Source: Nemopilema nomurai
Taxonomy: Eukaryota; Cnidaria; Scyphozoa; Rhizostomeae; Rhizostomatidae
Length of the DNA stretch: 64,000 nucleotides
Assembly (NCBI GenBank): GCA_003864495.1
Contig: ML133413.1
Location: 62,001-126,000 of the forward strand
Direction: 5' to 3'
In this document: positions 35,699 to 50,600 of the stretch, piece by piece
Numbering within the stretch: position 1 is the first letter of the stretch
Layout: every line of letters starts with the position of its first letter
Notes under the pieces: generated by a model
Databases searched by the model: none
Seen by the model: only the letters and a program-made list of their open reading frames with translations
What the model was told of the DNA's origin: nothing
Program-made: the position numbers and the translations under genes

Positions 35699-38600
35699 AT
35701 GACTCAACGACCAAAGTTTAGAGCAGCTTCGGAGATCTGTGCTGACTGCAGTGCGCCGGGTAAGTTAATGCGGTACGAAGGGTAGCGGCCTACTCGACTT
35801 TGTAATGAGGAAACAGATCAGTCCTCATTCTGTATGATTTTATCTCAGAAAATTTGGATTATTTTATTAATAGTTTCTTTTACAAAATGATGATAGGATC
35901 ATTAAACTGCAGAAGTTGATGTCGCTTTGATGTTTGTTTTAATGACTTATTCCATTATTTGCATCTAACGGGAGATCTTTGTGTTGATATTGAACGAGTG
36001 CAACAAAAGGCGAGGTGTCTTGAGGTGTCCTCTTGTACAAATTTCTCTTTCTTTGCCGTCCCGATGTTTGGATGAGGAGATTCTCAAAAAAGAAAACCGA
36101 CTGTAAATATCATGCTACCAAAGGCACCCAGCAAGCCCGCGTCTTTGGAAAAAATTACCAAAATACTGTCCGTGAAATTTAACATTATGTATAATTTTTT
36201 CAATGAATTTACTGCATTTAATGTTATGCTAATACAGTAGTAAATACAGAGAAGAGTTGTAAAGTTATGTCTTAAAATGAGACGGAATTGGAGAGAGGAC
36301 CTTAAAGGTGTCCATTGCTCCCATTTAACTGTAATACTCAAATGGTGAAAGTTCACTTATAAATGATTTGTTTATTAGGCAAGTTTTCATGATTGTATTG
36401 TTTTTTGTAAGGCCCGATTTATATGATCCGTTTTCCCCAACTCTTAGTTGAGTTAGAAAGTTAGCAGTGAATCTTTCAGTTCTAGTGTCTGTATTTGAAC
36501 CACACTTTAATGTCCAGTAGCTTTTCATATTCAATTAATAGATTTATTTTTCTAATTAAGGTAAAGAATGATTACAGTCTATTTTTGGCTAACTCTATAA
36601 ATCATAGCAGACTCTCAGAAACTATTTTCAGTTTTCCAAATCCAAAACAGTCCCTCAAACCCAGTTTTCATTTGATCAAAGTTTGTTACCTGAACATCAA
36701 GAATGATTTGAAAACCCATTAAGCTTTTATAATGTAGTATTTTGCTTTATTTTTTCTAAACCCAGAATTGATCATCTTTGATGAATTCAACAAAATTAAT
36801 ATGCTGTGCCTTATTTCAAATCATGTTGAAGCAGTGCTAATTTCAAGAGGGAAGGTATTACCCCTTTTGTTTTTTCAAGATCATTGAAAATCAACATTTT
36901 CTTTGGATTTTAGGTCCTGAATGGTCATCAATAAACAGAGGCGTCTTAATTTGTGATGAATGCTGTAGTGTGCATAGAAGCCTTGGCCGTCATGTATCAC
37001 AAGTCAGGCATCTCCGTCTTGCCCCATGGAATCCATCTTTATTAGCGGTACACTTAAGATAAGATATCTAAATAGCTTGATATAAGATATTTTGTTGGGT
37101 ATGAATAATCTATTTTAATCAAGTTTATTTCTAAAAATGCTGGCCCACGTTTTGTAATTCAGCAATACTTTGTGAAGATAAATGACATGATAGTAAATTG
37201 ATTATCTATTTTTACAATTGAGCATCAATCTTATTTTCAGCCTATTCTTGTTCATCTGGGCAAAAAAAGATGTTCAGGAGAATATTCACAGATTGTTCTG
37301 GTAGCCTTACATGGCACAATGCTGGAATCCTATTCCATATGATTACCTTCAACTGTAACTGTATCTTCAAAATTAACTGTATATTTCAGAATTCAATATG
37401 ATAGGAATTTAAAATAATTTTGCATTTTCATCAGAAGAAATTTTAATTTTGATCTACAGATGGTTAGAAATCTAGTTAACAATGGAGCTAATTTGATTTG
37501 GGAGCATTCATTATCAGATCCTGGGCAAATGAAAAGTGGAATCAGAAAGCCCAATCCTAAAGATGCAGTTCAGTGAGTTAAATATTTTCATGTATGGAGA
37601 AACAACATTATTCAGCAATATTATATTTTCTAATGGTTGAAAACTATATTCATGTATGTTTAAGAATTTGGTTGCTTGTTCAAGTTTCATTTGTTCACCA
37701 AGGAATTTAGATTTAACTGAGTTTAAACCAACCTATGACTGACATACCTTTACCCTTGATCTTTTTTTGATGACATCTTCTAACTAACTATTCATAGCTA
37801 ATCAAGTTAGGGCATCCAACATACCAGATTGTTCAAATTTGTCAAAGGTCAACTATATATATTCATTATTTTTGACAAACAGATAGTAACTGGAGTGTCT
37901 CAACATTTAACTTTATATTACTCCTCCTTTTCCACTTATAATATTACTATTTTCATTGTAGCCCTGTGAAGTACAACTTCATAAAAGCAAAATATGAAAT
38001 GCTGTCTTTTGTTCATCAACTTCCAATTTCAGATGACCTGTCAATCACAAATTTAAGCAAGGTTTGTTTGTTTTTATTTGTTGGCAAGGTTTTCTCTGAT
38101 TACTTCTCAGCTCACTAGCAAAGCTAAAGCGATTTTATACCGTTTTTGATTTGGTCAAAGAGTTACAGCTTCTCATTTGACATGTAAATGTTCAATCTAA
38201 TTGTTGATCAGTTGCATCTTCTAATCCATTAATCTATTATTTCTTGCACTCTGAGCATACTCGATCCAGCTCAGTATCGTTGTAGAAGTATATCCCTGGT
38301 GGTTGTAATGGAACAAATATGCTTTTGTATGATTTTTATGCCTGTAAAAAGTTTTCAGTCATCAGAAAAGCATGTCAAGTTTTTAATCACAAGCACCTTT
38401 TGGCTCTCAAACATGCCTATAGATGCAAATAAATCAGGTTGATAAGTCAAGAGGTATTTACAGTTGCAACAATTAAAATGATTGAATGTTGCTACACAAT
38501 GCTGGCTACACAAGTGTTGAATGTTGGCACTGCTTTTCAAAGATGGTTTTTAGAAGTTTTTTGAAGAACATGAAATATGGGCAAATTTGTTTTCCAGCAA

Positions 38601-41600
38601 TTATATTCAGCATCAAGAACTGGAAATCTTGAAACATCTTTGAGGCTTATTTCCTATGGTGCTCAAACAAACTTTTATCATATGGTAAGTCATCAGCCTT
38701 TTACATGTGAATTGCTTAATTTCTTTCACCAGCCAAACCTTAAGCAGTGTTGTGGTCTTTAGTCAGAATTACCAGGCATGGTTTTATAGTGTTACCTATA
38801 TTGTTCTTTCTGCACTTAGGACATGGGTAACAGTCCTCTGCATGCAGCAGCAAAGGCTGGTCAAGCGACTCAGGTGGAACTCCTGATTGTCAATGGTGCT
38901 GATCCAAGTGCTTTAGATTCAAATGGCAAAACAGCTGCTGAAGTTGCTATGTGAGTAATTGCTGATTTGTATATCTGAATCACTTGTTTACATCTCATTA
39001 TCAAACCAAAGCTAAGTGTTGACACTAAATGTTCTTTCATTTATTATAATCAAAGGTGCCTTTACATGCCATTAAATGCTGTCACAATTATAAGATGCTT
39101 CATATCCGCAACATTTCCATGATTTTCTTTTTGTGACACAGGGAAGAAGGCCATACTGAAATCGGCTACCGAATTATCGAGCACATGTACGAGTTGACGG
39201 ACAGGCTAACGTTCTATCTATGTGGCCGAAGACCTGGTTAGTATGCCATATGGTATTGCAACTTTTATTACAACGGTATTACAGTGTTTTTCAAATTGAC
39301 ATCATATATATACCGAATGCAACTTAAAACCCCTTATCAACTGCTGTTGACAAAAGCAAATTTAAAGTGTAGCACGAATTTCAAAGACTCCTTCTTGAGT
39401 GTTGGTCAGGAGTCAAACTACTCGGCACTATCATTAAAGACGAGTGGTACCAGTCGGTAATACTGAGTTAATCAATGTATTTTAATAAAGCAGCCACCCC
39501 TTTAAGTATGCGATAAGTGATCGGTTTCTTGGTCGTTTAAGCTCCCGGTGTAGGTTTATGCCGCAGTTTGATGAGTTTTACTTTAATGCCAAGAGATTAA
39601 AGAATTAAGATCATTTTGCTTATGCCATCTTTCTTTCAATTCTCAATTACTTTTCAGACCACAAGAATTCAATCAACTACTTCATTCCTGCTCTCGCAGA
39701 TAGGTACCCATAAAATACGTTCTTTCTCTGTGAACAAATGCCTTTTTATTAATATAGCGAAGAATTTAACTAGCAAAAGAAGAAGAAGGAATGTAGCTCT
39801 TTTAGTAATATTGAGCATTTCTCAACTAAGATGTTTTTGACACAAAGGATATGTTAATGTTGAAAGGTTTCCAGAAAATCGACTTGGCTCAGAAGCTTAA
39901 AATCAGTCTTTTTATAATATTACAGAGAAAACTTTGTTTCCGTAGCAAGAGGTTGATTGTTTGTCAGCGACTGATTTAGGAAATATAATGCACAATTTTA
40001 ACGATATTTTAACCTGTTTATGCTCTATGTATCTCCATCCCACAGAGAACCCTGGTAGCATAATGTAAAAGACTCTCCTTGTATTAGGTTCATCAATGGG
40101 GTCTTTCTTCTTTTAAAGAATACTCTTTTGGAGCCTTTTTGATCTTCTGCTAATCCCCTGGAATGCCACACATATTGGACAGAAGATCCTTGTAAAACAA
40201 CGGATATCGCCATTTTTGTAATTAAAGACCCTAAATGGCTTTATGCGTCGAGAGGTGCCTCTGAGGATTTTTCCTAATACCAGCTGTGCCCAATCGTGTC
40301 TTGGTTTTGACTGGCGTCACGTGATGCCCTATAATTCTAGCATGCAGTACTTCTGTTGGCATTTAGCGAGTTGTCACAACAGTTGCAAAAAATTGATCAT
40401 TTCCTTAACCTCAATTAAGGAGATGCCGTCACAATTGTGACTGTAGACCGTGCGTTTTATAGAAATTTTCTTGTGGATTTTTAATACCTTTACTTGCTAT
40501 AACCTCTTCCCCTTGCATTATCGCACGTGATTAGGGTTTTCTGTTTTATCAAAAGGCCCAGCCAAACTAGGAAACGAGAAACGATCTTCAATCATTCGTG
40601 TGACAGCTTTCTGGCCGAATTCGTCATTAGACATGGTGGCCAAACTGGAAAACATTTTGTGGAACATTCTTAAAACATGAATGTCATATGTCAATGTTTC
40701 CTAGTTTGGCTTGGCCTAAAGGACTCTTGTCTGAAGTATTGCCTTGTATAAAAAGCCTTTTCATGCACCCATTTGTAACTTCATTTAAAAACTTTTCAGA
40801 GGACTCGAGACGACGCCATTTGCCCAAGAGGCCAAACTGAAACTAGAATCGGTATGTCTAGTCATTATTTATGGATTAGTTCTGGCTGTAGGCTGGCTGC
40901 TTTTAAACTAGTGTGATTCGATCTGTTCTAAGCGAAAAACCCGATGCCATTTGATAGAAATGACTCTTGATACAAACGGAGCGTAGCCTCCTTAGCGTGG
41001 CCTGCGTAGCGCTACCTCCTTAGCGAAGCTTTCTCGGTGCAGCCATCTTTGCACTACCTTCTTAGCGCTACCTCCTTGGCGCTACCTCCTTGGCGCTACC
41101 TCCTTAGCGCTACCTCCTTGGCGTGGCCTCCCCAACATAACCTCCTTATCGTAGCCTCCTTAGTGTCAGCCACCTTAGCCTAGTTTTCTAGGTGTAGCTT
41201 ACTTTGCGCGAATTTGTATGTATAATGTGTCAGACTCTATCGTCTAAAGGATTCTAGTTTCATGTAATGTGGTAATTTACATCATCTTGGTTTTCTCTGT
41301 CGAGATTTCTGTTTGAACGGAAACCGACCTGACATAAATAGTTTTTATTTCTTAGTTGACAGATCGGTTATTTGAAGAGCTAGCGTCGGACGTCTACGAT
41401 GAAGTCGACAGAAGAGAAAACGATGCAGGTACTTTTACACTACCACTTTTCATCTACTGTGCTGTATCATTTTGTTTGAAAATAGATGTTGGGGATTGAA
41501 TAAAGCCCTATCAACAACCTTAGAAGAAATATCATAATCAGAACAATGACCATTAAGGTGGATAAACTGGTGATGGTGGTAATGCAGGCGTGAACAATGG

Positions 41601-44600
41601 TCAGTAATCTCACTGTTTTCAGAACACCCCAGCCGTGTAATATTTTCTTCTTTTCACTAACTATGAAGGTTTACCATAATCAAGAAAAGTTTCCAATTCG
41701 AATTCGAATTCATAGGAGATAACATTCAAATGGCCGCTGATTTGCTCGCGTTTCTAGAAGTGAAGTGCTTCACGTGAAGCAGGTCCTGGTCTAACATTCA
41801 TCTTATTTTTTGATATCTTTTAATATCACTTTGTGTATTCATTCATCACCGCCCTTGAACAGTGGCATAAAAAAGATTTATTCTAGCAGGCACGGTTTTG
41901 ATGGGTTCTAGGCAATAAGATGAATTTCATTTACATTGTCTTAGTTTTTTTTGTCATTTAATCGTAAACTTTTAAACGTTTCCAAATATTCCCCTAAACC
42001 GTTTGCCCTTGGCTCCGTGTGGAATATCTTCCCTTTTATCGTGTCAAATAATTTACATCTTTCTCGACACAATCCCGCGATACTAAGAAAGCTGATTAGC
42101 AGTTCCCTCCTTTATAACAAGATTACCTCATTACTATCGAAGGATAGGGCATGTGACATTATGTTAAATTCAATAACTGTAAGATCTAATTAAGCTTTTC
42201 AGCCTTTAATGCATAAAACAGTTTCCACAGATGTTTAACGAAAGGCTCAACATAGCACATGGAGTTCTTCTCGCTTAAAGTGAAATATTCGCGTGCTTTC
42301 AGATCTCAGACTTGATTTCAACACTAATTTTAGCAACGTTAAACTTCAATCTAGCTATAGAAAATTCTTTTTTGCGGATGGTCGAGAGTTTTTGACGTTA
42401 TTCCAAGTAATCTGCCTAAGTTGTGAAGAGTTACCCGGTGAAAGAATTCAACCAAATTCACGCCCGGCATCAAGCATTGCGCGATGAGGATTGTTTGAAT
42501 GTTGCTTTATCATGTTTTAAATGTAGAAAAAGTCATGATTTCTTTTTCTCTCCAACGTCTGTATGTTACAGTTAGAATCCTCTTTTATCCTCCATCATTT
42601 AGTTGTAATTTCATAACATTTCATCACTTAAAGCTGATTTCCTTCGGTCTGAATTCTTTATTCATTATGGTGACCAACTTCTTTTTTCTATGCTGTCAGG
42701 TGAAGGTCGATTCTGTTTGTTCTGCATAGTTCCATAGATGACTTTTTCTGTCTTCTTCAAATCGTAATCCTAATCGCTTTTGTTGTATTCGCCAACACTG
42801 CCTGGCTTGACAACATATATCCAGATTCTCCGTTCACTATTATCTTGTTAATAGTAAAAATATGTTAAAGAGTAAAGATCTGTTGTCTGGAAAGTCATTC
42901 GTCCATGAAAAAGTCATTTCCTGTCAGAGATTTTACTTTTTACAACAGCAACTTGATGAAACAGAAATATTGCCTCTGAGAATTACAAAAGTGTCTTAAT
43001 CTTTTTGTGTTTTCCCAAATTGATCAACCTTTTTTCCCTTTTTAGTTTGGCTCGCAACTCAGCACCATCGAAAGTTCGTCTCCGATCACACCACGGTACC
43101 CTTCCTCCCTGTCAATCCAGCGTTTACGGCCACGCGAAATCAGGTATGCGCGAAGTTTCGCGATTTTCTTCGTTTTTCTGCGAATATTTAATATAAATAT
43201 AAGTTGCGATTTGTACAATTACGAACTGAAGATACCTCGTCAAATACAGAGGAGGGCTGTTTGCAGGGAGAAAATTCAAAAATAGGAGTGATATTTGTGT
43301 ATACACAGTTGTTCACTTAAACGTCCAGTAAGGCTACCAAGATTTATATGCACTATAAGAACTCTTCTTTTGCAAACGTCAGTTTCCCAGAAAAGGTTGT
43401 TTCATCTCTTGTCAATCCACATCATCCTGGGTAATAATTCCCTTGAATAAAAGACGTCTGATGTGTTATTTTTTCTTATAACTTCGTCTACGATTTGCTG
43501 ATATAAATTTGCTATCGAAGTCTTAATTTCCATTATCAAGAGCCGATGATACCATAAAAATTGCATTAAGCGAATGCCTTACTGGGAGATGGGGGTCGCT
43601 AACATCGCTAACATAGTGTTTGCAACTTTTGCCTTGATTTCTCTTTTGCGTTGGTTTGATTTCTCTTTTGCCGTGGGTGTGATTTCTCTTTGGTTTCTGT
43701 TTAGGGTCGGCAGAAGTTGGCCCGTTTCACCGGGCCCGAATTCACCACACTGATCATTGACATTTTGAATGACGCAAGACGCAGAGAAATGTCCAGCTCC
43801 GGCAAGTCAACGCTAGGTGTGGCAACTTTTGGCTCAATTGCTAGTCGAAAGCTATGGCACAGAACGTATAAAGCTGTCATAAGCACTTCGAAACCTTTGG
43901 GGCACTTTGTTACCATTTTGAGTTTAGCATTGAATAGGCTCTATTGGGATAGGCCAGTATAGCTTCGAGTCAATTTGAAAGCCGTAAAGCGCCTTTTAGG
44001 ATACTATACAGCTTTAAGAATCTCGGGCAAAGGTTTTGAACATTTGAACTATTGTTGAAAAAACGTGCGCAACATGTGTTCTTTTATAAATTATTCTTAA
44101 GTGTTTTGAATATTTCCCAGCACCTTGTTAGCAGTTTGGCGGCATTCAATCAGGTCGAATTCCTTCTACCGTTGCGAAGTACTTCATAGGGCTCCTAGGG
44201 CTTAAATCTCAACAGGCTTTTCTTTGATTGACTAAGTCAATTTGATTGTCTCTTGATCGACAGGAATCGTTGAATCAAAAACTGATCATGATTACGACGA
44301 GCCGGAACACGAATACGACGAAGTTGGTATCGACGATATCGGTATTGGTGTGGTATGTGAAGCGATTGGCGTGATTTAGCGATTTCTAGTGTAGAACGTT
44401 GCTTATCTGTTGTTCAATAGCATTTATTGATAGGTTTCGGTTTCTTTAGGATCGCAATTTAGCTGGTATTGGGGCTGAAACTACGGTACTAGAAGCCATA
44501 GTTTTTGGAAGTTACAACAATAACACATCAATTCATCATCATTATTTTTTTGGACGCATGGATATTTGCTTGATGAATTTGTTCAAGTGGAGTTGTTTTC

Positions 44601-47600
44601 TTAACAGCAGCTGAAGGCGTTGTCCAAGACAGGTGGAAGTTCCCCCGACTCGAATTTGAAGAAAGGGACCTCAAAATCGGGCTCAATCGATAAAGAGGTT
44701 GGTACAAATTTCCTCATTGTAAGATTCTTCTTTATTTCCCCCAAACATTCATTCATATTTTATCATATAAACAGGACGGGCTTTATGCATGCCTGAGATG
44801 TTTGTTTTCTTCATATACTTGGTTTTAATATTTCATAATGATATAAGGGATCATGTCAGATTTTTTCTTATAAATATAGTACATTTTTTTCAAAAAACGA
44901 ATATGTACGTCCTTTGCGATTGCACAATGACATCTAAGCGTGAAAACGAAGCACAGCCAAGTGTTGTATTCCATCGTTTTTTCCATCGAAGTAGTTCGTT
45001 GATTCGGTTTCCTTCCGCATTAACGTGGTTCCGTTACACTCCTTTCTACGAGCAAACTTCCAAATGGACATGGTGTGGGCATTTCTATTCAGATTTGGCT
45101 GGCAATTCAAAATGAAATAGTTATTGGTAGCTTAGTTAGACTTTCTGCAGGCCTTTCGTAGTAGTGCTGTCTGAAGATCCATAGTGGAAACCAACCTATT
45201 CTTAACTGGTCTCCTAGAAGCAGATTTATACTAGTGGTGTTATGGCCAGAGCTGTTAAAAGTATCGGATCCCTGTAACTAGATTCCCAGAAATATTTTTG
45301 GCTTAGCAGAAAAAGTTCCAGCGAATTAAAAAACAATAATTTGTTTGTAAGTCCATTTTTGCCATGAATATGAAAGGTCCAACAATAACCAAATCAAAAC
45401 ATTTTATTGAAAACTTTCTCCAGACCCAATGAATTAGAAGCCCTTCAAAAAACTCATGCTTACTATCATTAGCACTATTGTACACGGTGCTTTTGCCTAA
45501 CAGAACATTTTTGTCGTCTTTCCAAGCAAAGAAATGATTTGTTTGCAGATCTGCCCTATACTAAGCAGAAAACTAATATGTTTCCTGTTTTCCTCCAAAA
45601 TGAAAGCCAAAAGTATTAGTTCCAGAAGATCAATAGAAAGTGGCCTTTAAAGTTCCCTTCTTCTAAACTCTGTTTAATCATCATTTTCTACGTCATGATC
45701 ATTGAGATCCTTATCTTGATCTTATATTTGTCTGTTTGCTGTACTGCTCACTGAGTTGGGCTTGTAAGCAAATATTGACGGCTTTCCTTACATCTTCAGT
45801 AGACATTGTTGCCCTACCCGACACCCTCATGAGAATATGCAATGGGCCTCTGATCTAGAAGCCCACAAGCCATTCTCACACATAATCTACAGTAACCTCT
45901 TTACCTAAATTGTCCGATTCGCCTCATGAATGGTTCACTTTCGGTTACGACGCGTTCGAAACAGCAACCTGCCTCCAAAATTCACTGCGGAGGCCCATTG
46001 CATAGGTCATTGCGGAGGAGATCAGGCGCCCCCTTGACATGTGCAATGTAAAATCTGTGTATCTTTTGTGGTAATTTTGCGGCATACCACTTGCTGCTGA
46101 GATGCCTTTGGATTACCTGAGGAATGCCTGTGCAAGATGCCAATTGTTGTTGTAAGAAATGGGATTTATGAGACTTTGAATTCATCCAGTCGCCATTCCT
46201 CTCCCCTTTCACCGATCATCATGGCTTCGCGTCTGCTGCGTATTCGATTTCTCGCTGGCGCGAACTGAGCCGGCCGAGTCGCTGATTGCCGTTTGATCGT
46301 TTGACTTGCGCAGAGCGCCGGGTCCCTCCTTATCTGGGCGACCTGTTCTGAGGTTACGCCGTAAAAACTCTCAAGTCAATCGTATGACAGAGCTGACAAG
46401 CTGAGCGCTCACGAGTAAATATCTTTGTGGTTTATTTTCAAATGTTAATTCTTAGTCATCTCATGTATTCCTTATCATTCAATCTCACTGTTTGCTCAAA
46501 TATTGAATTTATCACGGTGCAAGATGAAATGACTGGATTAGCCGTTCGAATACTCTGAGCCTTGTTGGAGTTGGCTGAATGCGCCCTTCCATGCTAGCCG
46601 CGTGTTGTCGGATAAAGCCGTGCGCCTGCCTCTGAGCTGCGGCAGCCTTCGCGTCGTAGACAGAGAAACACAGAGGCTGAGCGATTGCCAGCAGTTGATG
46701 ACTGATAATCATGGATGCCGACCGTTCCGCCGCGAGGCCTGTGCTGGACGACGACATGCTCAAGAATGCCCGGGTAGAGCTGAAAGCTTCGGACTCCGTG
46801 AAAAGAGGTGCGATCACAAATGGAGACGTGTTTGGACCTCGAATCGTCAGGATTTATCGGGTATCAAATGCTTATAGCCTGTTTTCATACCACTGCTTTA
46901 GAAGGTATCTGTTAACAAGGGTATTATCCCAGGATAGGGCTTCAGCGGAGGGGTCCTGTCCTTGGAAGCGCCAGGGCTCCTCTCGAGCTGCAACGCTGTT
47001 GCCGTTTCGGTTCACCCTAGGTTGTCGTAGGAAAGCCCAACCTCACAGAATGAATAATAACCATGTTATTGACTCCAGCATTTGAATTAAACATTGGAAG
47101 TCTCTGCTTTTAAGTTAATTTGACGTTTTTGTGTCTGCACAAACTACATGTCGTGTTATGATGTTTTGAGTGTTGATCGTGGAACTCATATTCGTGAAGT
47201 ATATCGCCATTTGCTATCGGGCTTCGTTGAATATCGAAGCATTTGGGCATTTGCCTATCGGGATTTGTTGCCTATCGGGATCCGTTGCCTATCGGGATTC
47301 GTTGCCTATCGGGATTCGTTGCCGGCGTTTCTCGCAGTCTCTTTAAGAAGCTTTCGATGGGGATTTGTGCAGCATATTCGGATTATGTTGTGGTCTCCTT
47401 CGAATTGAGTGTTACGTCACTTGCCGTTGTTTCGACTCAGTAATTGATTCCAATTTTTCTGTTCCGGATGCCCGAAATACCTGATTAAAATGCGAAAGAC
47501 TCGCGTATTGCCGGAGTCTCGGGAGACTAGTATTTGCTGCCACACTCGCTGGGGTTTTTGTCATTCGTTTTTGTAATTCGAAAAATGACAACAATCAATG

Positions 47601-50600
47601 ATTTCGTCTCTGGCGATGTGAATGCATTCATTTGCAAATCTGCATGCTCTTTTTCTTCATCCTGTCCTTTGGTATTCAATCCTGTTAAGTTCATTAGCTC
47701 ATTTGTTACCTCAAGAAAAGGTTCCTAGGCTATCTATGCACTTTCACCATAGCTTTCTCTTTTTAAGCTGAAGGGTTCTGCTGCAAAAGTATGGGTAGGT
47801 GTTTTTGTTCCGCCCCTTCCAAACAAGCAGTGTGAAGTTATGCATTAGTACACGCCAAACTTTGCCATCCGTTCTCAATCAAGTAAATGCGGGCTATTTC
47901 TTGACCCACTCTTGGTGGTTATCCCCTGTTGCATTCTAGCCTATTCATCTCTCACAGGGGCAACCTTTATTTAAAAGCACTTGGTGACCTGTATTTGATT
48001 TCCACTCTTCAGCCTGGCCTTCGAGTGTATATAAACTTTGTTCGTTGTGCCAAAACCACTGGAGGTTTCGAGCCACATGTTTGGGAAATAATGCTAATAC
48101 AGGTCAACTCTGTTTCCAAATTCAACAAGTTTGAGACTGTTTCGACTTTGGCCACAATTTACCAAGATTTACATATGATTAAGATTGACAATGGCAATCG
48201 CATAATTGGAGCCTCGTGGTTGTGATGTCTTGTGCGTGGGGAGTTCGGCTCCTGGTACTGAGTTTGTCTCTTTGGGTCATTGAAGGTACAGAAGTTGGGG
48301 ATCTTGGATGTCTCCGTGGGCTTGTTGCAGGGTCAACAGTGTGAACTTCCTTGTTGTGCCAAATGCAGTTGCTTGTGCTGGGAATTTGTTGTCTCAATTT
48401 TGCTTCATGATCGAACTCCTGATTATGAACTTGCTGTGCATTTCTCACTCGTTGAATGCCAATTTGGTCCTGTTTCGAATGTTTGATGCTTGGTTGATGG
48501 GTGGATGGTAGCTAGGCTTTGGTAGCCGCTTCGGAAACTATTAATTAATCATTTACTTGACCTTCTTTTGAATCAACGCCGTTCTCGTTACAAAACACAT
48601 TATGCACAACACCAACGACATTAAACATTTGGCAAAATCTTCTATGCACTAATACTAACCTATCCTGTCCACGGGCTAACAACTTTAAAGGTACTGTCAA
48701 CATTCTAAAAAGAACCTCTGTCTCTATCTCGTCCATTAGCAAAGCTATTGTAGTAATGACCATTATAGTTGTTGTTGTTTCAATATTGTCGTTATTTGTT
48801 TTTTAATGTTCCCGTATCGTGTGGCGCAAGTCGCGATGTGGCACAAGTATTAGGTGACAACCAGGATCTTGGTGCAAGCCGAGCTCCCTCTTCAACGCCT
48901 AAAGTCACGGAATTACCGGCAATCATTTTTTAAGCCTTCATGCATTCCCGACATTTCTAGCTTGCCCACTCATATTAAATACCTTTCGCTTATCTATAAG
49001 AGACACTTTGTCTATTATATCGTTGTCACAAAGACACGGGAATGCAAGTTGAGCATGTTTGGGAGCGGATAGACATGTCATGGGAACCATCATTTTTCAA
49101 TCATTTGATGATATTTTTAGCCTTATTGAAAGTAGCATTATCGGTCTAATAGTGAATGTGATTACTAAAATAGAATTTATTTTTGGATTAGAGTGATGTG
49201 CATGTCGTCTTGTCCACAGATATCTTTACATTTCATTTCTTTTTGTCCGGTAATCAACGTGGTTTGCCTTTAATCTCTTTTGTGTGGTGCTTTCTACCGT
49301 AAGCCTTCGATTTGACCAATGTTTGATCTGTGGTCGATGCTTCATGTTGAATGCCAAAGAAGAATAATCGTGCAAATCTGCCTGGAATTCTCTTTTCTTC
49401 TATCATGAATCGGGAGATTTTCCTGAGATAGGTTGATAAATGATTTTATTAGGACCATGTATCGTTCTTGATATCAAATTATATGTTTATACGTGTGCGG
49501 AAAGCGGTAGCGCGGGAAAGTGATAACGCGGTAATGCGGTAGCGCGGGAAAATGGTAATGCGGAATGCGGTAGCGCGGGAAAGTGGTAACGTGGAAAGCG
49601 GTAGTCCCGAAAAGCGGTAACGCGGAAAGTGGTAGCGTGGTAAAGCAGTAACGCGGAAAAGCGTTAGCGCGGAAAAGCGGTAACGCGGAAAAGCGTTAGC
49701 GCGGAAAAGCAGTAACGTGGAAAAGCGGTAGAAAATAAGCTCATGTCTGATAAAATACTTCATTTTTTGTATCGATTTATATAATACCTCATTTCAGATT
49801 TATATTGAATGACACATTGGCACTTGAGGCCTCTACGTTGTATATACATACGCCTCCTTTTCGTTTGGATATGTTACTAATTTGGACATTTTTTGCTGAG
49901 CCGTAGCTGTTTCGTGTCTTCTTAGGGGAAAGGGGGGGGGGAAGCTGGTAGAAAAAATAGAACGGTGAACAATTGCTGTTCAACCAATTCAAGATTCATA
50001 GTTTATGCTTACAGTTACACAGTTGCTCTTAGTTCTAATGAAATATTTTCTTTTTAAGCCTGGGAGCACGTCGTCGGATGGAACAGATGGTCGTTATGTT
50101 AGTATAGAAGAATACAACGGACTGAAGAAGCAGTACAATGATGCAGAGGTCAGTTCCTAATCCAACTATCTTTCGAGGCCTTCTATAAAGCGTTCACGGT
50201 CTTTGCTTCAACCAGTGCTTTGGCTATCGCTCCGTTTGTCATTAGAAGCTGACGCAGAAAGATGGGTTCCTTAACCTCTGCTCGTTTGAGACTTCCACGG
50301 TATGGTCCTATGCAGTAAAAAAGGGAATTCAGCATTCCATACATAGTTTGTCACATCAGGTTATTAGACTATGGAGTGACTTAGAGCCCATTCTCACCGT
50401 GCATCCAGTATAACACCTTTAACATTGTCGTCTCGTGGCCATGTAAAAAGTCCGTTATGCCTGATTTTTTCTTTCCATTCTATCCATTGCTTTGATAGCC
50501 GGTTACAAAATTGCAATTTTTTAAAAAAAATTGAAAACATTTAAAGGCTTCTTTATTTGGAAGGATGGTGCATTCAAACTTCCATAAGAATGGATAGAGG

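Larger units (their letters stand above)
44698..50058 (+). other. Largest GIT intron (5.4 kb) with GC-rich island and minisatellites
   Basis: Separates the Spa2-homology/linker exons from the coiled-coil exons. Contains a GC-rich stretch at about 46230-46850 with an open first-exon-like frame, a 17-bp tandem repeat at 47251-47323 and a 16-bp minisatellite at 49494-49731. The open frame 47929-48225 (98 codons) has no recognisable family. Confidence 0.7.

Noticed and set aside
47929..48225. 98-codon frame in the GIT intron
   Set aside because: No family match and no splice partners. Left as unsupported.
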